Assembly: GCF_003589595.1 (NCBI RefSeq)
Contig: NW_020654422.1
Span: 1,933,029 to 1,997,028, forward strand
Origin: Hyposmocoma kahamanoa
Lineage: Eukaryota > Arthropoda > Insecta > Lepidoptera > Cosmopterigidae
Reading direction: 5' to 3'
Length of the DNA stretch: 64,000 bases
Under the pieces are notes generated by a model. That model worked only from the letters and a program-made list of their open reading frames with translations. It searched no databases and was not told the DNA's origin. Position 1 is the first letter of the stretch, and every line of letters begins with the position of its first letter. Position numbers and translations under genes: made by a program. This document shows positions 9,621-22,415 of this stretch, one piece after another.

Positions 9621-11889
9621 CTAGAATTTGATAACAGAAAAATGCTATAGGTTTGTAGACACTAAATGGAAATGAAATATTGTTTAGCAGATTATTATTC
9701 AATCTTTAACCTTTAATTTGACTGGTTCTGTTTCGGTGAGTTCATTGATAACTGAATTTAGCACGCCACTATAATAATCACTGTGTTCCGATTTGAAGAG
9801 TAGGACGAACCTACGTATAGAAAACTTAAGGTCTTATGTCCTACAGGCTAACAAATACTTCCTAAGTATGTTTATAAGCTGCTGTTCCCACATTCGATCA
9901 GATGGACCGTTTTACCAGTAAAAGCATGTCAAATGATCCGCCGATACAAGTACGTTATAATCGCTTTTACATGCATTTTTCAAGTATTTGATTATTATAT
10001 ATGATATTATAAGTGCAAGCGAGTTCATTAGAACATTATTAATCAACTTATATTTAGTAAAAATATTCAGATAACAAAATCTAGCACTAACAAACGGCAA
10101 TTTACAAATAAATCGTTTATAAGAGCCACTTCAGAAAACCTCTTCGCGCTAATCATTCCTTTCGGTATCATTATCGCGCACTCCAATTCCACAAAACAAA
10201 CACTTCGACACCACGTGTGTGTGAATGAGTCTACAAGATTTGTAATAGTGTATGTGATATTTGTTCATTGAATTACTTTTCACTCACTTGCGATAGTGGG
10301 TCGCCATACTTTCCCAGTTCTCTTTGCAACTTAAATCTGAACAATCGCTTTTCGATCTTAGACAACGAGAGTTTCATTTAAAATTCTGATTGTTTTTCAA
10401 CAATGTGAATGAAATGATAGTTTGCCATCACCATTGTTTGTCTGTATAATGAACAAAATACCGTTGTCTCTCACATCACATGTAATACGATAAAATAAAA
10501 CAAATTACTTTAAGACGTCCAATTCTGTCAAAACTGTGGAATGTTGGACCTATGTTATACCTACACATATTTCGTTTATGATTTTTTTGCAAACTATAAT
10601 ACTTCATAGTAATAACATATTGTTTATTTTTTCTTATACACTTAAAGGCTAAACGGGCGAACGATATAAGCAAAGGTATCGGAAAAACCTGGATGAAAAT
10701 AGCCCAATCATAAAGGATGACGCAAACGATACTACACTCAGCAGCGATTGATTATAGGAAGAAGACACAACACGGAAAGACCTGCCTCTTTCTGTGAGAG
10801 GGGCTTGACGGGACAACATGGCAAGGTATCGTTCGACATTCCTACATGGAAGCGCATACTGACGGTATTTATGCCTTAGGCATGTCGTCGCGGCACCATG
10901 TTCGCACCTAGTCTCTCTTCAGATCAATCGTAACGTTGCAAGCTGATTATAGATTTGTACCAGTTGTAGATTTTAAAATCGTCGGAGATAGTGCAAATAC
11001 GCGTATGTAGCATTGATAAAAGGTGCGTATCTGCAGTAAACCAACTTTTACAGGAGAGAGATTTAACAATATTACTTTGTTATTTCAATGGCTACGACTT
11101 TCGTGTTTGCCCAGTAAGCATTAATTTATGTTGTCTACGGACTCAAAATAATATATTCCCGTAAATCACGCTAATTTCTTGCCGCGACATTTACGCGGAT
11201 TTGACTTATCCACTCAATTACCGAAATGGAAACACATAATCCAAAGCTACTTACGCGTAATTGCGCTATCCCCGACGAAATGGTAGTTTCTAAAGAAAAA
11301 GGAAGAACTATATTCTAAGAAGAAGGCTTTGTGTGAATAACTTTTGGAAGCCTGCCGAAGCATTCCGGTAACTGCCGAGGCAACGAGGAAAAGTACCATT
11401 TTACCAAAAGTCATTAATATTGGTTCAGCGGTTTAGGCGTGAAAACACAACGTTACTTTCGCATTTGTAATATTAGTTGGGATTTATTGTATTGCATGTC
11501 AAATATAGTTATTTTGTTTTTCATTTTTATTTTCATTGTTTAATGTTGTTTTCAATTCCGTATCAAATCTCGATTTAACATAGCAATGGCATGGAGCAAC
11601 TTATAACATTACATCATCTTTGCATTACTTGTTTGTCAGAATAACGAAAAAAGTTAGAAGAAATAGTAACGCATAATAAAATTCCTGATTTATACGCCAT
11701 GTTGTTTCGAAGCCGAATTGTCTGTTGAAATTGCTTTTGGTCATGTTTCTTACAATCTGCATTCTTGTACCTCACATTGAAATTCAACTCTACGGCTTTT
11801 GTGATAGGAACTGTTTTTGCAATGTGTAACAATCGCAAAAACCTAAGAACTCAATGGGTATTATCTATTTTCACACACTTTTAATTTCA
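9621..11889. other. Unclassified AT-rich DNA
   Basis: About 2.3 kb without recognised genes or repeat copies. ORFs of 62-74 codons on the minus strand have no recognisable content. Confidence 0.45.
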
Positions 11890-11895
11890 CTCCGT

Positions 11896-12003
11896 ATCAT
11901 CATCATCATCATCGTCAATTCATTACATTTCCCAAAGTTGGACATGGGTCTTCTCTAAAGTCCAACCAGTCGCACTTGCTCAAACCGAGTTGGGGAATGT
12001 CAC
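11896..12003 (-). repeat. Family G SINE-like fragment (3' tail)
   Basis: Begins with a catcatcat run followed by diverged sequence around 'ggacatgggtc'. Only the 3' part is present; divergence is high. Confidence 0.55.
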
Positions 12004-12060
12004 ATGTTTTCCAATGGTTGTGTAGTACGTCGTAGAAGGTTTTCTACACAACCAACTTAT

Positions 12061-12178
12061 AACTGCCTCTGTGATCGAACGGTTACCATGCTGAACTGCC
12101 GCGCAGAGGTCCCGGGTTTGATTTCCGGGCCGGGAGAAATATTTGTAACGCCTGCATTGGATGTAATTTATGGATCGG
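12061..12178 (+). repeat. Family B SINE, 3' truncated
   Basis: aactgcctctgtgatcgaac followed by gtcccgggtttgatttccgg and gggagaaatatttgta match family B. The last part (tggatgtaatttatgg) shows a deletion of 'ttatttctctcgtgagtttg'. Confidence 0.75.
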
Positions 12179-12474
12179 AGCTGTGGAAGTAAAATAAATA
12201 TTCATTTTATAGCTGAGATCTTTCCACTAACTTGGAAAAAAGCTAATGATCTGTAAATAGATGATCTTTTTCGTGCCAGACAACCACAACCAATTGCCTT
12301 GTCTCAAACTAGGGAATCCCTGTACTATGAATTCCAGAGCAACGGAATTAACTCTGGCGAACTTCCCAGAACACCCAGATAAGAACCAAATAAAAAAGTT
12401 AATTTCCCAAATTGGTCCTGCCGGAAATTCAACCAGCGACCTCTACATCCAACGCCCACAATCTAAACCGTTAA

Positions 12475-12688
12475 GGTGCGTACAGATCAGGCGAATGCGC
12501 CGCAAATGTGCCTGCGAAAGGCTCGCGACCTGCACACGAGCATTACGTTGTGCGATTTGTTAGCATGCCGTTCTTTTACCGTTCTCGCGCCACATAATAT
12601 TGTCATATTTAATAAAGCGCGCGCAGCGCATATGCAGCGCTCTGGTGAATGCGCATTCACTGCGCATTCACCAGATCTGTAGACACCC
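12475..12688. mobile_element. MITE-like element with ~30-bp inverted termini
   Basis: Left end ggtgcgtacagatcaggcg and right end cagatctgtagacaccc are inverted copies, flanked by TTAA on both sides (12471-12474 and 12689-12692). The inside is CpG-rich (gcgcgcgcagcgc) and encodes nothing recognisable. The TTAA could be a true 4-bp duplication or contain a 3-bp TWA duplication of the PIF/Harbinger kind. Confidence 0.65.
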
Positions 12689-12692
12689 TTAA

Positions 12693-15600
12693 GTTACCGA
12701 GGTTGCCAATCAGACATTACTAGGAAACATCCCGATAATTTAGCCTTCAAATAAAAAGAAACGCTTTGAAATCAATCCCTCCGTTTGGCTACAATGCCAC
12801 AGATAGACACAGGGACACGAACAATGACTTCAGATTTTTAACTCCGCACTTTACGAGTTGAGGTTTAAAAAATGAACCGTTTATATAACAGGATTTAAGT
12901 CGAATGCTACATAACAGGATATAAGCTCCAATCTGATAAACCTGAAAGATGTTGCTGGGACGCCCATATTAATTTTATTTCCTTTCTAAATCACGTGCAG
13001 AAAAATGTCAAAATAAGATTCTAGAAACATAAATAGAATTGCTACAAATTGCCACATCAATTCACTGCAACATAATATCATATCAAGTTAGAACATGTAA
13101 CACTTTTATTGTAACATAAAACCGAAACCAATTCCGCTGACAAAAAAGAAAACAAGTTTTGACAGCCTTGTGGGAACCGGTACGTATAAAGCTCACAAAA
13201 TCGAGTAGAAAAAAATCTCATTAATTGTCCGCCCGAAACTAATCGCGCTTTAGGCATGTGTGAGAAGTAGGCGAGAAGAAGTAACCAATATGGTGTACCA
13301 ACACCTACATAGGCAGATACTATCCGCAAGTCACTTTCTTATCGCTAAGCCGACTTGTTCCGCACGGAATCAAGGATAAAAAATGTATTAAGAAATTGAA
13401 GGGCAAAGTAGAATAGGGCCATTGTCCATCGAGGCGCACGATCGTCGTGATACGAAAATAATTAGAAGATTATATCTCCGCTAATGCAAATAGAAACGGT
13501 GGTTATAGCGACTAAGGCTGACAAAGAATCTTTAGAAACCTGATAATTGTGGTCTAATGTACTAAGCAATCACGCGGATAAGCCGGTCTCAAACAAGGGA
13601 AACCCCTTTGAATACCAGAGTGACAAAACTAACCAATACTACGAAGTTAATTACTTAACACCGAATAGAATCAACTTAGAAAGTTTCTACGTTAGACGTA
13701 CCGGGAATCGATACACTCTTGATCAAGCGCCCATAATGCTAATCACTGGGCCACAGAAGATTTAAATTTAAATTTTGTACAATATTATTGTCAGTTAATA
13801 ATGTATTTAGTGGTTTAGATTCAATCAATCCTTATTTTAAATGAACAATTTGATGAATATATTTTAAACCGTAAGGTCATTCAGTCGTCACAACTATATA
13901 CAGAACAAACTATATTTGTACCATGTTTAACGAATCAATAGAAAAAATATTGTAAGTAATTTTGAATTTTTAATACTAATACAATACAATACGATACAAC
14001 ATCCAATTTAGAACGTAGGCAAAACAATTACTACAAAAACTTCAATTAGGAACAAAATAAAAACCCCGAGTGGCGTGAGATGATCAACTAGGATCCCAAA
14101 AGGCAATCTAATGAGATCCAGCAAGAAGTCAATACTGCCGCTCATTAGTGAGGCTAAAGACATCTCAGATGAGGCTTATGGATGCCGATAATGACCAGCC
14201 AGTAGGCAAGAAAATATTAACAACTGGCAAAGTAGCACAGTGACTTGATCTTACTTATGTGCACTTTCTTTTCTCAAAGTGTTCGCATGACGGCCCAATG
14301 TGAGATGCAAAAAAGACAAACAACGTGCTCTCTAAGTAAAATAGAAATTACCATATTTGCCGATATCAAAGAATCGATTTATTTATATTATCTCCTTAGT
14401 CTGCCTTGAGAAAATACATTCAAGGCCACTGGGACGTTAGAATTGTTTACTAAAATACAATATAATGAAATAAAAAGTAAATATACCGACTCGCCCGAAG
14501 AACAGAGTCCGTTGTGATTATATAGCGAAAAGAGGATAAGTACGTTACGAGAATAATTTCGTCATTCAAACTAAGGCCTATGTAAAGGTGTTTTATGAAT
14601 GTATATATCTTATTTTGTTTCGGAAATATACAATGGAAGAACGAACGAAATGTACTATGGTTCTGAGAACAAGTAATATTAAATATAATATAAAAAAAAA
14701 GAAAAAAAAGCAGTCATAGATCTTTGTTCTACAGATGAGTCGATACGCTAGCTGAAGAACAAACGATTCTACAACTTAACTACTGATATTATGGAAAATA
14801 ATCTTAGTTAACTACCACTAAGTGTCGTATTCCAGAACTCTACTCAATGCTCTACCATTCCCGAGCGATAAAGTGTCGTTTGCACGTGAGCATTTTGCAT
14901 TCATCACTCGATAACAAGAATAGAAGCATTCAAGTGCAGAACTAGTCGCCGATAACGCAATTTGCATTGACTGGCACGCAGTTTAGTTTAAACAAAAAAC
15001 ACGGACACAGACATACGTTATGAAAGTGATATCGCACGTCCGATATTTTCATTACATTGTGACTATAATTACTTCAACTTAAACGAAAAGGGAAAGGTTG
15101 AATGATGCAATCGTATTGACATCACAGCAACAGTCCGCGGAAGGAACAGGTTCAGTTTAATCCTTGTGGTTGTGTGCTACGCAGTACTGATTTTCAGCCT
15201 GGCCTTTCTGATTCATTTGTTTTTCTAAACACAATCCAATTTAATTGTACCACCGTCACCATAATTAATGAATTAAAGAAAATAATGTAACCTAGATAAT
15301 ATTCCCAATCACACTTACGCTCGCTCTCTGTCCGCTCTGTCACTATACAAACAAAAGAAAAAACAGTTTACATCACTTAAATTAAGATCTTTCCCGTTTT
15401 ACTCATAAGAAGTTATCACAGATTGTCATGCGGGGCAGGAGTTACATTACATTTTGTCACATATGTGGCTTGTTGGTTTCCCAACAGGATTTACCAGACT
15501 TAACGTTGGCCACGTAGTTAAATGGGGGAGAATAATTAACCTGTGGCGACCCAATGTAACACGGTTGACATTTAGTGGCGTGGATAGAGTTTCGTATGTT

Positions 15601-16340
15601 GTGGCATCGTTTTCAAAAGCCTGACGACCAAGTCTCGCCTGGGAATGACGACTAACGATAAAGCACTTTAAGAATATAGCTTAGATAGCAAAGTAGTTCC
15701 AATAAACGACTTTTTTAAAAGAATGACGACGCTTCTAAAGTGGCCATTCCATCTAGCCATCTGTGGCGGCATTCTAACGATATTGATCTGCAGAAATCGT
15801 TATTTTAAATCGACTTTTTGCGCGGCCATTGTTCAAAACACAATTGACAGAGATGGAAATGATAACGAGGTTCTAATTTAGATTTAGTTTCGAGTGTGTT
15901 TATTCGTTTTCTTTCCAGGTGTTTGTTTGGTTTAAGAATTGAATCATGCGAACTTTAACAATATAATAAGTCTTTTCAAATAGAGCAAAGGCCTCCTTCA
16001 CTAATCAATTTATAATGGATCAACAAAATAGGCGCCTTGACGTCGAGTTGCGGATACCAGCCCGTTACACCAAGTACCAATGGATCACCATTACAATTTG
16101 ACGTGTTCAAATAGTTTTAAAATGTTATCACTGACAGCCTAGAACTCTTTGGCGGAACATTGAGCGCAGGTCTTAACTTTGACGGTCATTATTGAGGTTA
16201 AATCAAAAACTGCAGCCAAAAAACTTTGTATCCTTAATTAGGTGAAGTGGTATGTCTTGCCTGGACAACTTTTAACTCTGTGCAATAAATCCGATATTGC
16301 ATGAAGTATGCCAGTCACTTGTGGGATGCTCAGCGAAATA
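12693..16340. other. Unclassified AT-rich DNA
   Basis: 3.6 kb with no supported gene. The 83- and 72-codon ORFs near 13078 and 13547 have no recognisable motifs. A polyA/polypurine run lies at 14690-14708. A modestly GC-rich patch at 15420-15660 is unassigned. Confidence 0.4.
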
Positions 16341-16348
16341 TCAACTAG

Positions 16349-16716
16349 TTGGTCTTAATTCGGTTTAATGCTGATCCGAGGAAATTAATTGGCGACGATC
16401 ACGATCTCGAATGTAAATTTTATAGTTTAGATCACCACTGGCGCAAAGTTACCTGTCTGTCGGTTTTCTACAGAATGCGCTTCGGTAAGTGCTCATTCAC
16501 TTTTACCATCGAACGTCCAGACATGCAGCGGGTTATCAACCCTGCTTGGTCAGTATTCCCTCCAGGCGTACTAAGCGCTTTTCGTCATCGTTTCGTTATG
16601 CGCACAGCCCTGGAACGGAATTCCCTGCCTGCGACTGTGTTTCCGAGCACAAACAATACTAGTATCTTTAAGATGCGACTGAATAGGCATCTTCTGGGCG
16701 AGCTCGTTCCATCGTA
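16349..16716 (+). pseudogene. LINE ORF2 C-terminus (jockey/CR1-like)
   Basis: A 122-codon open stretch ends in the classic C-terminus of jockey/CR1-like LINE reverse transcriptases: HHWRKVTCLSVFYRMRFGKC, then FPPGVLS...FRHRFVMRTALER and NSLPATVFPSTNNTSIFKMR, ending LNRHLLGE. The expected W of 'WNSLP' is R here. The catalytic domain is absent, so the copy is 5' truncated. The ATG is only the first one inside the open frame. The stop at 16715-16717 is probably the natural ORF2 end. Confidence 0.78.
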
Positions 16717-16719
16717 GAC

Positions 16720-18220
16720 CCTGTCTTTCAGGTCCATTTATTAAGTAAGTTTCCAAACAAAAATTGTTAAAAAAGTTTTAGTCATATATTCCATAGTTAG
16801 AGGCGAGTTACACGAGTGTGCTGTAAAATTTGTTATTTATAGTATGTCAATAGCATCCGCAATAATACTTTTTTATTTTAAATTATGAACACGTAAGAGG
16901 GCAATAATTCCACCCGAAGCCATTTACACTTCCTAGCCCAATGCATCCCACCCATTCATTGAATATCGGTGGGCGGACGGGCATAGCGTACATTACGTGC
17001 TAAGTAGGAAGCGTACACTTAATTAATACGTAAACACTGCCCACAATACTAGCAGTGCTTTGGATTCATTCACTCAGCTTTGTTAAAAGGCAAGTTGTAC
17101 ATTTCTTACTTTATTAAGCACGGCGGCATGTTGGCCAAAGCAGTTAACGCATTTGACCGAGATTCTCGGTTCCCTTCTGACATACTTTTAGTTAAAATAA
17201 TGATTTAAATAACAGCCTCTTTGTGCCATACTATTCTCTACATAGATTTAATTTTAAGAGTAATGATGAAAGCTGTCACGAATATAAATTTAGTTTTTTA
17301 CTTTTCCAAAACTTTTAACAAACCTTTGTTTAATTTAGAGATAAAAACATTTGACACTGTGTATACACTGGATTGTGTCGATGCTGACCTCCTTCATTGC
17401 CAACCCACCGTTTTATTACCCTCCTTACTAGTTCCTGGCCACCTACTTTTAAATTTGGATCGTTCTCGAATTCCGTTTTTCCTTCACTATTCTTCCGTTG
17501 GTTCGTTCTATCATCACTTCCATCAAAATTCACAAACGGACGTGCTCATAGATTACCTTCATGTAAAACTCAAACTTCACTTACTTTATCATAGTTATCA
17601 TATTATATTAAATCATATTTACACCCTTTTGGGGTAAGTGTTGTCAGAATTGTTTAGTAGGGAGTGTTTTATACTTGTTGTACATTTTTATTTCATTATT
17701 TTATTGTTACAGCCTTTTCGTTTCTACTTTTGCATACATTTACGTGGATCATTTTTTTTTTCGCTAACGCTAGGCCGCAGGATTATTTGCACTTCAAACA
17801 TTATATTGCATTATTTATAAAGAAAAACTGTTACTTGTATTAAAACTTCACACAGAATTAAACCATACGTCAGTCTCTCATCTCTACTGACCACTTTAAA
17901 GCAAGTACACACGAATTACCACACAACGCGGTCACGGTGACACCATTCTGTCGCAGAGCCATTCATGTGGACCGGGCCTTAAGAGCAATACGTCCAAATA
18001 AAGTAGAACAGGAAATTTTAATAAAATTGATCCATAATATATTGTTTACTGTTCAATTGGAGTCCAATTTGCAACATTAACAATTATATTAATTGACTGA
18101 AGGTTGTAAACAAAGTAAATAATCTAGTTAATTATTGTTTCAGGAAGTAGGTTGATGTTCGCACAAAATTTCAAGTACATTCAATGACTATAACAAATGA
18201 ACTTAACATAAATGCTTAAT
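16720..18220. other. Unclassified AT-rich DNA
   Basis: The longest ORF here (17221-17637, +, 138 codons) is low-complexity, His/Leu/Tyr-rich and unlike any family I know; I regard it as chance. A patch at 17900-17985 (ggtcacggtgacacc) hints at a decayed MITE. Confidence 0.4.
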
Positions 18221-18221
18221 T

Positions 18222-18466
18222 AGCAACAGTTCCTTGTGAAAGAATTCATTCAGGGAAGTGCAGCCATCTTATACTGTGTTCTGGTTTTGAAAGGTAACAG
18301 TGCTGGTGAAATTACAGGCACATGGGACATGTCAATTAATGTCTTAGCCTAATGACCTTTGCCATTTATTTTGAGTCGCACTATAACTGTTATGGACATG
18401 CGTGCCGCTCACCACCCAGGCGTGCGGCTTGTTCGTTCCGTCACTTGATATCATAAAGAAAAAGAA
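18222..18466 (+). repeat. Family A repeat, partially deleted
   Basis: Has gttccttgtgaaag, gtgctggtgaaattacaggc and the A-tailed end gtcacttgatatcataaag. The 'ctgccgccaagcagtaatg' block is deleted. Confidence 0.85.
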
Positions 18467-18696
18467 TTAATAATAACAATTTGCCTATGTTATAGACTAC
18501 CATACCAATTATCAGGTTTCAAACTAGGAAATTCCCAGTACCTAGACCGCCAAAGCAATGAAATTAACTCGAGAGTTATACCCAAAGTATAAATTGTAAG
18601 TTGTGTATTACACTGTTCACATTTTTGCTATGTGATCGAAAAAAAACACTTCATTGGATTGGATTGACTGTAGTGGAAGATGGCCGGTTCAACTAG

Positions 18697-18990
18697 TTTT
18701 TTTATATAACATCAAGTGACGTGACTAATGGTAAACTACACGCCTGTCCATAACAGTTGCAGTGCCACTCAGAGCTTTAAATCGCAAAGATCTAAGGAGC
18801 ACCATCACTGCGTCCGTCACTCTGAGACATACATAAGTTGACAAATCCCTTGTGCCTGTAATTTCATCAGCACCCTTAACCCTTCAAAACCGGAACACAT
18901 TAATGTCGACATTTCTGCTTGGCGGCAGAAATAGGTAAGGTGGCCGTACTACCCTGGACGAAGGTTTTCACAAGGAGCTCCACTGCTACT
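18697..18990 (-). repeat. Family A repeat, near full length
   Basis: Colinear with the family from ttttatataacatcaagtga to caaggagctccactgctact, including the 'tgcttggcggcagaaatagg' block. Confidence 0.9.
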
Positions 18991-19049
18991 AAATAGTTTC
19001 AGAGCACCTTTGCTATCTATGTAATATTAAGTCTAACGAATTTTTAAAT

Positions 19050-19195
19050 TTTTAAAAAATTATTTTTTCAATTACTCCACTTGTTTGTTCATAATATAAC
19101 GCAAACACTAAAAAAAATTCCTTCCATCCGGCTGGATTCAAACCAACGCCTTTCGCATACCGTGCCCGTCATCTTTACTTTAAAATAGAATTTTT
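19050..19195 (-). repeat. Family C SINE, 3' part with head remnant
   Basis: tttttcaattactccacttg followed by ccggctggattcaaacc match the reverse strand of the family C tail and box B. It is truncated where family E begins. Confidence 0.65.
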
Positions 19196-19220
19196 GTATT
19201 TGTAGAAATAAATAAATAAT

Positions 19221-19305
19221 GACGTGACCATTGGACTTGTAAAGAGCCCGAAACGATTGATTTGTTTGAAGGAACAAATATACGCGATTAAAAAGTTTCA
19301 TTTCC
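19221..19305 (+). repeat. Family E short repeat
   Basis: Shows gacgtgacc, gtaaagagcccgaaacg, ttgatttgtttgaagg and gtttcatttcc, the conserved blocks of an about 110-bp repeat seen six times, always on +. Confidence 0.65.
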
Positions 19306-19328
19306 TAAATAAACAATTATAAACAATT

Positions 19329-19612
19329 CGTATTCAATTATTTTTTGTCAAATTACTCAAATTAGTTTGTTATTTATAAATTGTAATTATAAATACAAAG
19401 AGCGAACATTCAGGAAATAATACTTCGATCCGGCCGAATTCGACTGGACACAGAACGAACCAGCGGACCACACGAATTCTTCTATGTGTTTGTTGTCGGA
19501 TGTTGTATTTGGTTTTCGACAATTTTTTAGCCATTACGAAAAATCAATAAAAAATCCGTGGCTTAGTTGTCATAAAGTCTGCCACGGTTTGCTAGGAGAC
19601 GTCGGTAGAAAT
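19329..19612 (-). repeat. Family C SINE, rearranged
   Basis: Reverse-strand tail (attactcaaattagtttg), cggccgaattcgactgg, 'gaacgaaccagcggacc' and 'ttggttttcgac' blocks are present. After about 19550 a plus-strand head piece (gtggcttagttgtcataaag ... agacgtcgg) follows, so two copies or an inversion are combined. Confidence 0.65.
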
Positions 19613-19904
19613 ACCGAAACCAAAACTGATTTTAAAATATTCGTTTTCGAAATTCGTTCTACAAAGAATCGAACACAAAAGCTCCTCAACTAATCACAGT
19701 GCTTACCACCACCTAATGTCATCATGAAAATGACCTACAAAAAAAGAGGCATGGTGATAATTTTTTTGCGTAACATCGGAATGTGGCGACGGAATTTATG
19801 ATTAACCGCTTAATCCGGATTAGTACATCTAATACTGACGCGTGTTAGATAATGCCCAATTCATAATATGTAGACAGAACAAACAATTCTTTCATATCCT
19901 TCAC

Positions 19905-20395
19905 GTTACATCGATAAACCACAATGATCGATTGATTTTATTAACAACAGCTTAACGTACGCAATATAACGCCTCACATGATAATTTTCAAAGAAATTTA
20001 ATTAAAAATTGAACCTATTGCAAACACGCACCAAAAATTGTAATAACCTAATTCAACTGAAACGGCATAACCGGTTTAATCGAGATTTTACCAAAAAATA
20101 TACTAATTAAGTAAAACACATCTTCTAGAAAAAAAACTCTATTATATACTTTATATCATATCGATAACTTACAATGATAGATTGATGTCAGTAACAACAG
20201 CTTAATTACTAGTACGTAACAAAACCCGTAATTACCTCACATCATAATTAAAAAAAAATGTTATTAAAAAAATTATTACAAATATGCGCGAAAAATGTAA
20301 TAACCTAATTCAACTGAAACGGAGGCGGCGCGTAACCTGCATTCAAGTTTTTAACAAAAAACAAATTAATAATAAAGTAGTCGCACGTCTTCCGC
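19905..20395 (+). repeat. Diverged ~240-bp tandem duplication
   Basis: Two consecutive units, about 19905-20150 and 20153-20395, share ordered blocks: 'catcgataa', 'acaatgat', 'gattgat', 'aacaacagcttaa', 'cctcacat', 'ataat' and the exact 'gtaataacctaattcaactg aaacgg'. Unit 2 has small indels and a GC-rich ggaggcggcgcg instead of gcataaccgg. Confidence 0.75.
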
Positions 20396-20399
20396 GTCA

Positions 20400-21126
20400 G
20401 GTAACTAATTATTCGCAATTTGTTCATAATTATTTTGCACTCAACGTAAACTAGGAGGAAAAAAAAGCTGGAAAAAATTGCTTGCTCATATAATTTTCCA
20501 CGCGACTATACGTTACGACCAGACCAATGTTGACGTAATAATTTCAAAGCTCGCGGTAAAAACGCTTCTTTTGCCTTTTTACACCTTTTACTTCTATTTG
20601 CTTTTATTGTGAGAATTTCTTCGATTGCTCGTTCACTGAGCGTGTTTTTTTTATTGGAATTTTAACTACAAACCGGAATGGCTTAGTCGCGGATAATGGC
20701 ATTAACGTTGAGAAAATTATCACTGTTGGTTTGTAATTTACCGTTCAATTTTGCTTTACAATATGTTAATGCAACAATTAAGATACACAACCTTAGTTCG
20801 TAAAACAAAATATAAATACGACCTTCCAATAAGATTAAAACGTCACGCCCAAACCACATTGCTCTAAGTGCCAAAAAGCGTATTTACACTAGTTAAATAA
20901 CACAAAATTGCCACCTTTCAAAGATTACGTTTGTTATAATTACAAGTGTTGAAAACAGAATTCCATTGTTGAACAAACAAGTGGAGTAGCGGCAAGGCTA
21001 AGACCTTTTCTCACCGCCACAAAGAGCCTAGAGCACGTAATACTGACCGTGGAAGTAAGTTGATGGAAAGATAAAAAATTGATGCTAGAAACTACATACT
21101 TATAGTACGTTTTTTTTGAACGTCTT
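20400..21126. other. Unclassified AT-rich DNA
   Basis: No recognised features. A block at about 20515-20645 (agctcgcggtaaaaacgc, tgctcgttcactgagcgtg) looks like repeat sequence, but I found no second copy. Confidence 0.35.
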
Positions 21127-21180
21127 CAACCCTACAAATGTCATTTTACTTCGTCGAGTAAAATGACATTTGTAGGGTTG
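21127..21180. repeat. Perfect 24-bp-arm inverted repeat (hairpin)
   Basis: Arms 21127-21150 and 21157-21180 are exact reverse complements (starting caaccctacaaatgtcattt) around a 6-base spacer, tcgtcg. A partial echo, gtcattttactccgtcttc, occurs near 21689. Confidence 0.95.
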
Positions 21181-21998
21181 CCAGCTTTTATGAAATTTTA
21201 AATAGTTAGGTACTTGTTGTCGATAGTTTTATCGATAGATTGTAAAAGAAGATAAAATTTAGCCAAAAATGACTGAATTGTGAATGTTATAACGTTCTAA
21301 TGATTACTAATTGCGTTATTGCCTTCTTTATTCTTATTTTGACAGTAGGCCTACTAGTATCGGGATCAATTTTTATTTATATACATTTTAAGAAGAATAG
21401 CTGGATTTGATTGCCTATACTGAATTAAAATGAAAAACTTTAAAATATGTCTCCTCTTCGTATTGTTCATAAACGTAGTTCTAAATACATTATATGTGTG
21501 TATGAACTTCCAAAAACTGACTATTCATATGAACTTGTGCTCCGTAATTGAATGAATGATGAACGATTCCAATGAAAAAAATTCGGCTATGTATTCCTTA
21601 GCGTGACCAACGATAGTCGACAAAATATTTATCGACTGCAATCACTAGCTGCTCTCCTCAAGCGGGCAACACTTTTGCGCAAAGAACTGTCATTTTACTC
21701 CGTCTTCAAAAAAGACAGACTATGGGTATTTCTGTCTAGGCTATTGATTTTGTCTAAGGCATTAGGCACATGACAGGTAAAATATTAGACGCCCGTACAT
21801 GTCCCGAGCCTATTTAGGACATTACTACTTTCATCGTTGTTTGATGAAACTTACATAATAATAATAGTAGTTAGTCTATTTATAGGGCCCAGTGTGTGCC
21901 TATCTAACAGTGAGAGGGCTTGGTCTATACTCCCACGCGGGCCCCATACGGATTGAAAACTTGACACACATCACTAAATTGCTTTGCAGACGTTTTGA
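21181..21998. other. Unclassified DNA
   Basis: No gene recognised. A short GC-rich stretch sits at 21880-21950. Confidence 0.35.
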
Positions 21999-22269
21999 AG
22001 CAGTAGAGTTATTTTTAAAGAGTTCATCCAGGGAAGTACTGCCATCTTATTTATTATTATTATATTATAGATTTAAAGGTGCTAGTGAAATTACAGGCAT
22101 ATAGGACTTTTTCAACTTGTTTATCAGGGTGTCGGGCGCAGTGGCACTGCCCCTCAGATCTTTACGATTCAAAGCTCTGAGCGGCACTGCAACTGTTATG
22201 GACAGGCGTGTCGTTTACCATCAGGCGTACGACTCGTACGTCCCGACACTTGGTATCGTAAAGAAAAAG
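21999..22269 (+). repeat. Family A repeat, full span with a (TTA)n replacement
   Basis: From cagtagag through ggtgctagtgaaattacagg to cacttggtatcgtaaag. The usual 'tctgccgccaagcag' block is replaced by a ttattattattata run. Confidence 0.85.
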
Positions 22270-22415
22270 TTTCCTCACGATGTTTTCCTTCACCGAAAAG
22301 CTGGTAAATGTCAAATTTAATTTTGCACATAAATTCCGAAAAACACAGATGCAAGCCCGGATTCGAACTCACGACCCTCTCAGAAACTTACACAGTTACG
22401 TGAAAATTACATCAA
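22270..22415 (-). repeat. Family G SINE-like fragment (5' half)
   Basis: Reverse-strand blocks 'cacgatgttttccttcaccg', 'ataaattccg' and 'gattcgaactcacga' (box B) match 7216 and 50363. It abuts the A-run of the family A copy. Confidence 0.75.

Noticed and set aside
17221..17637. 138-codon plus-strand ORF as a possible gene
   Set aside because: Composition is low-complexity (H, L, Y, F rich), there is no known motif, splice or start context, and it lies in AT-rich DNA where such ORFs occur by chance.
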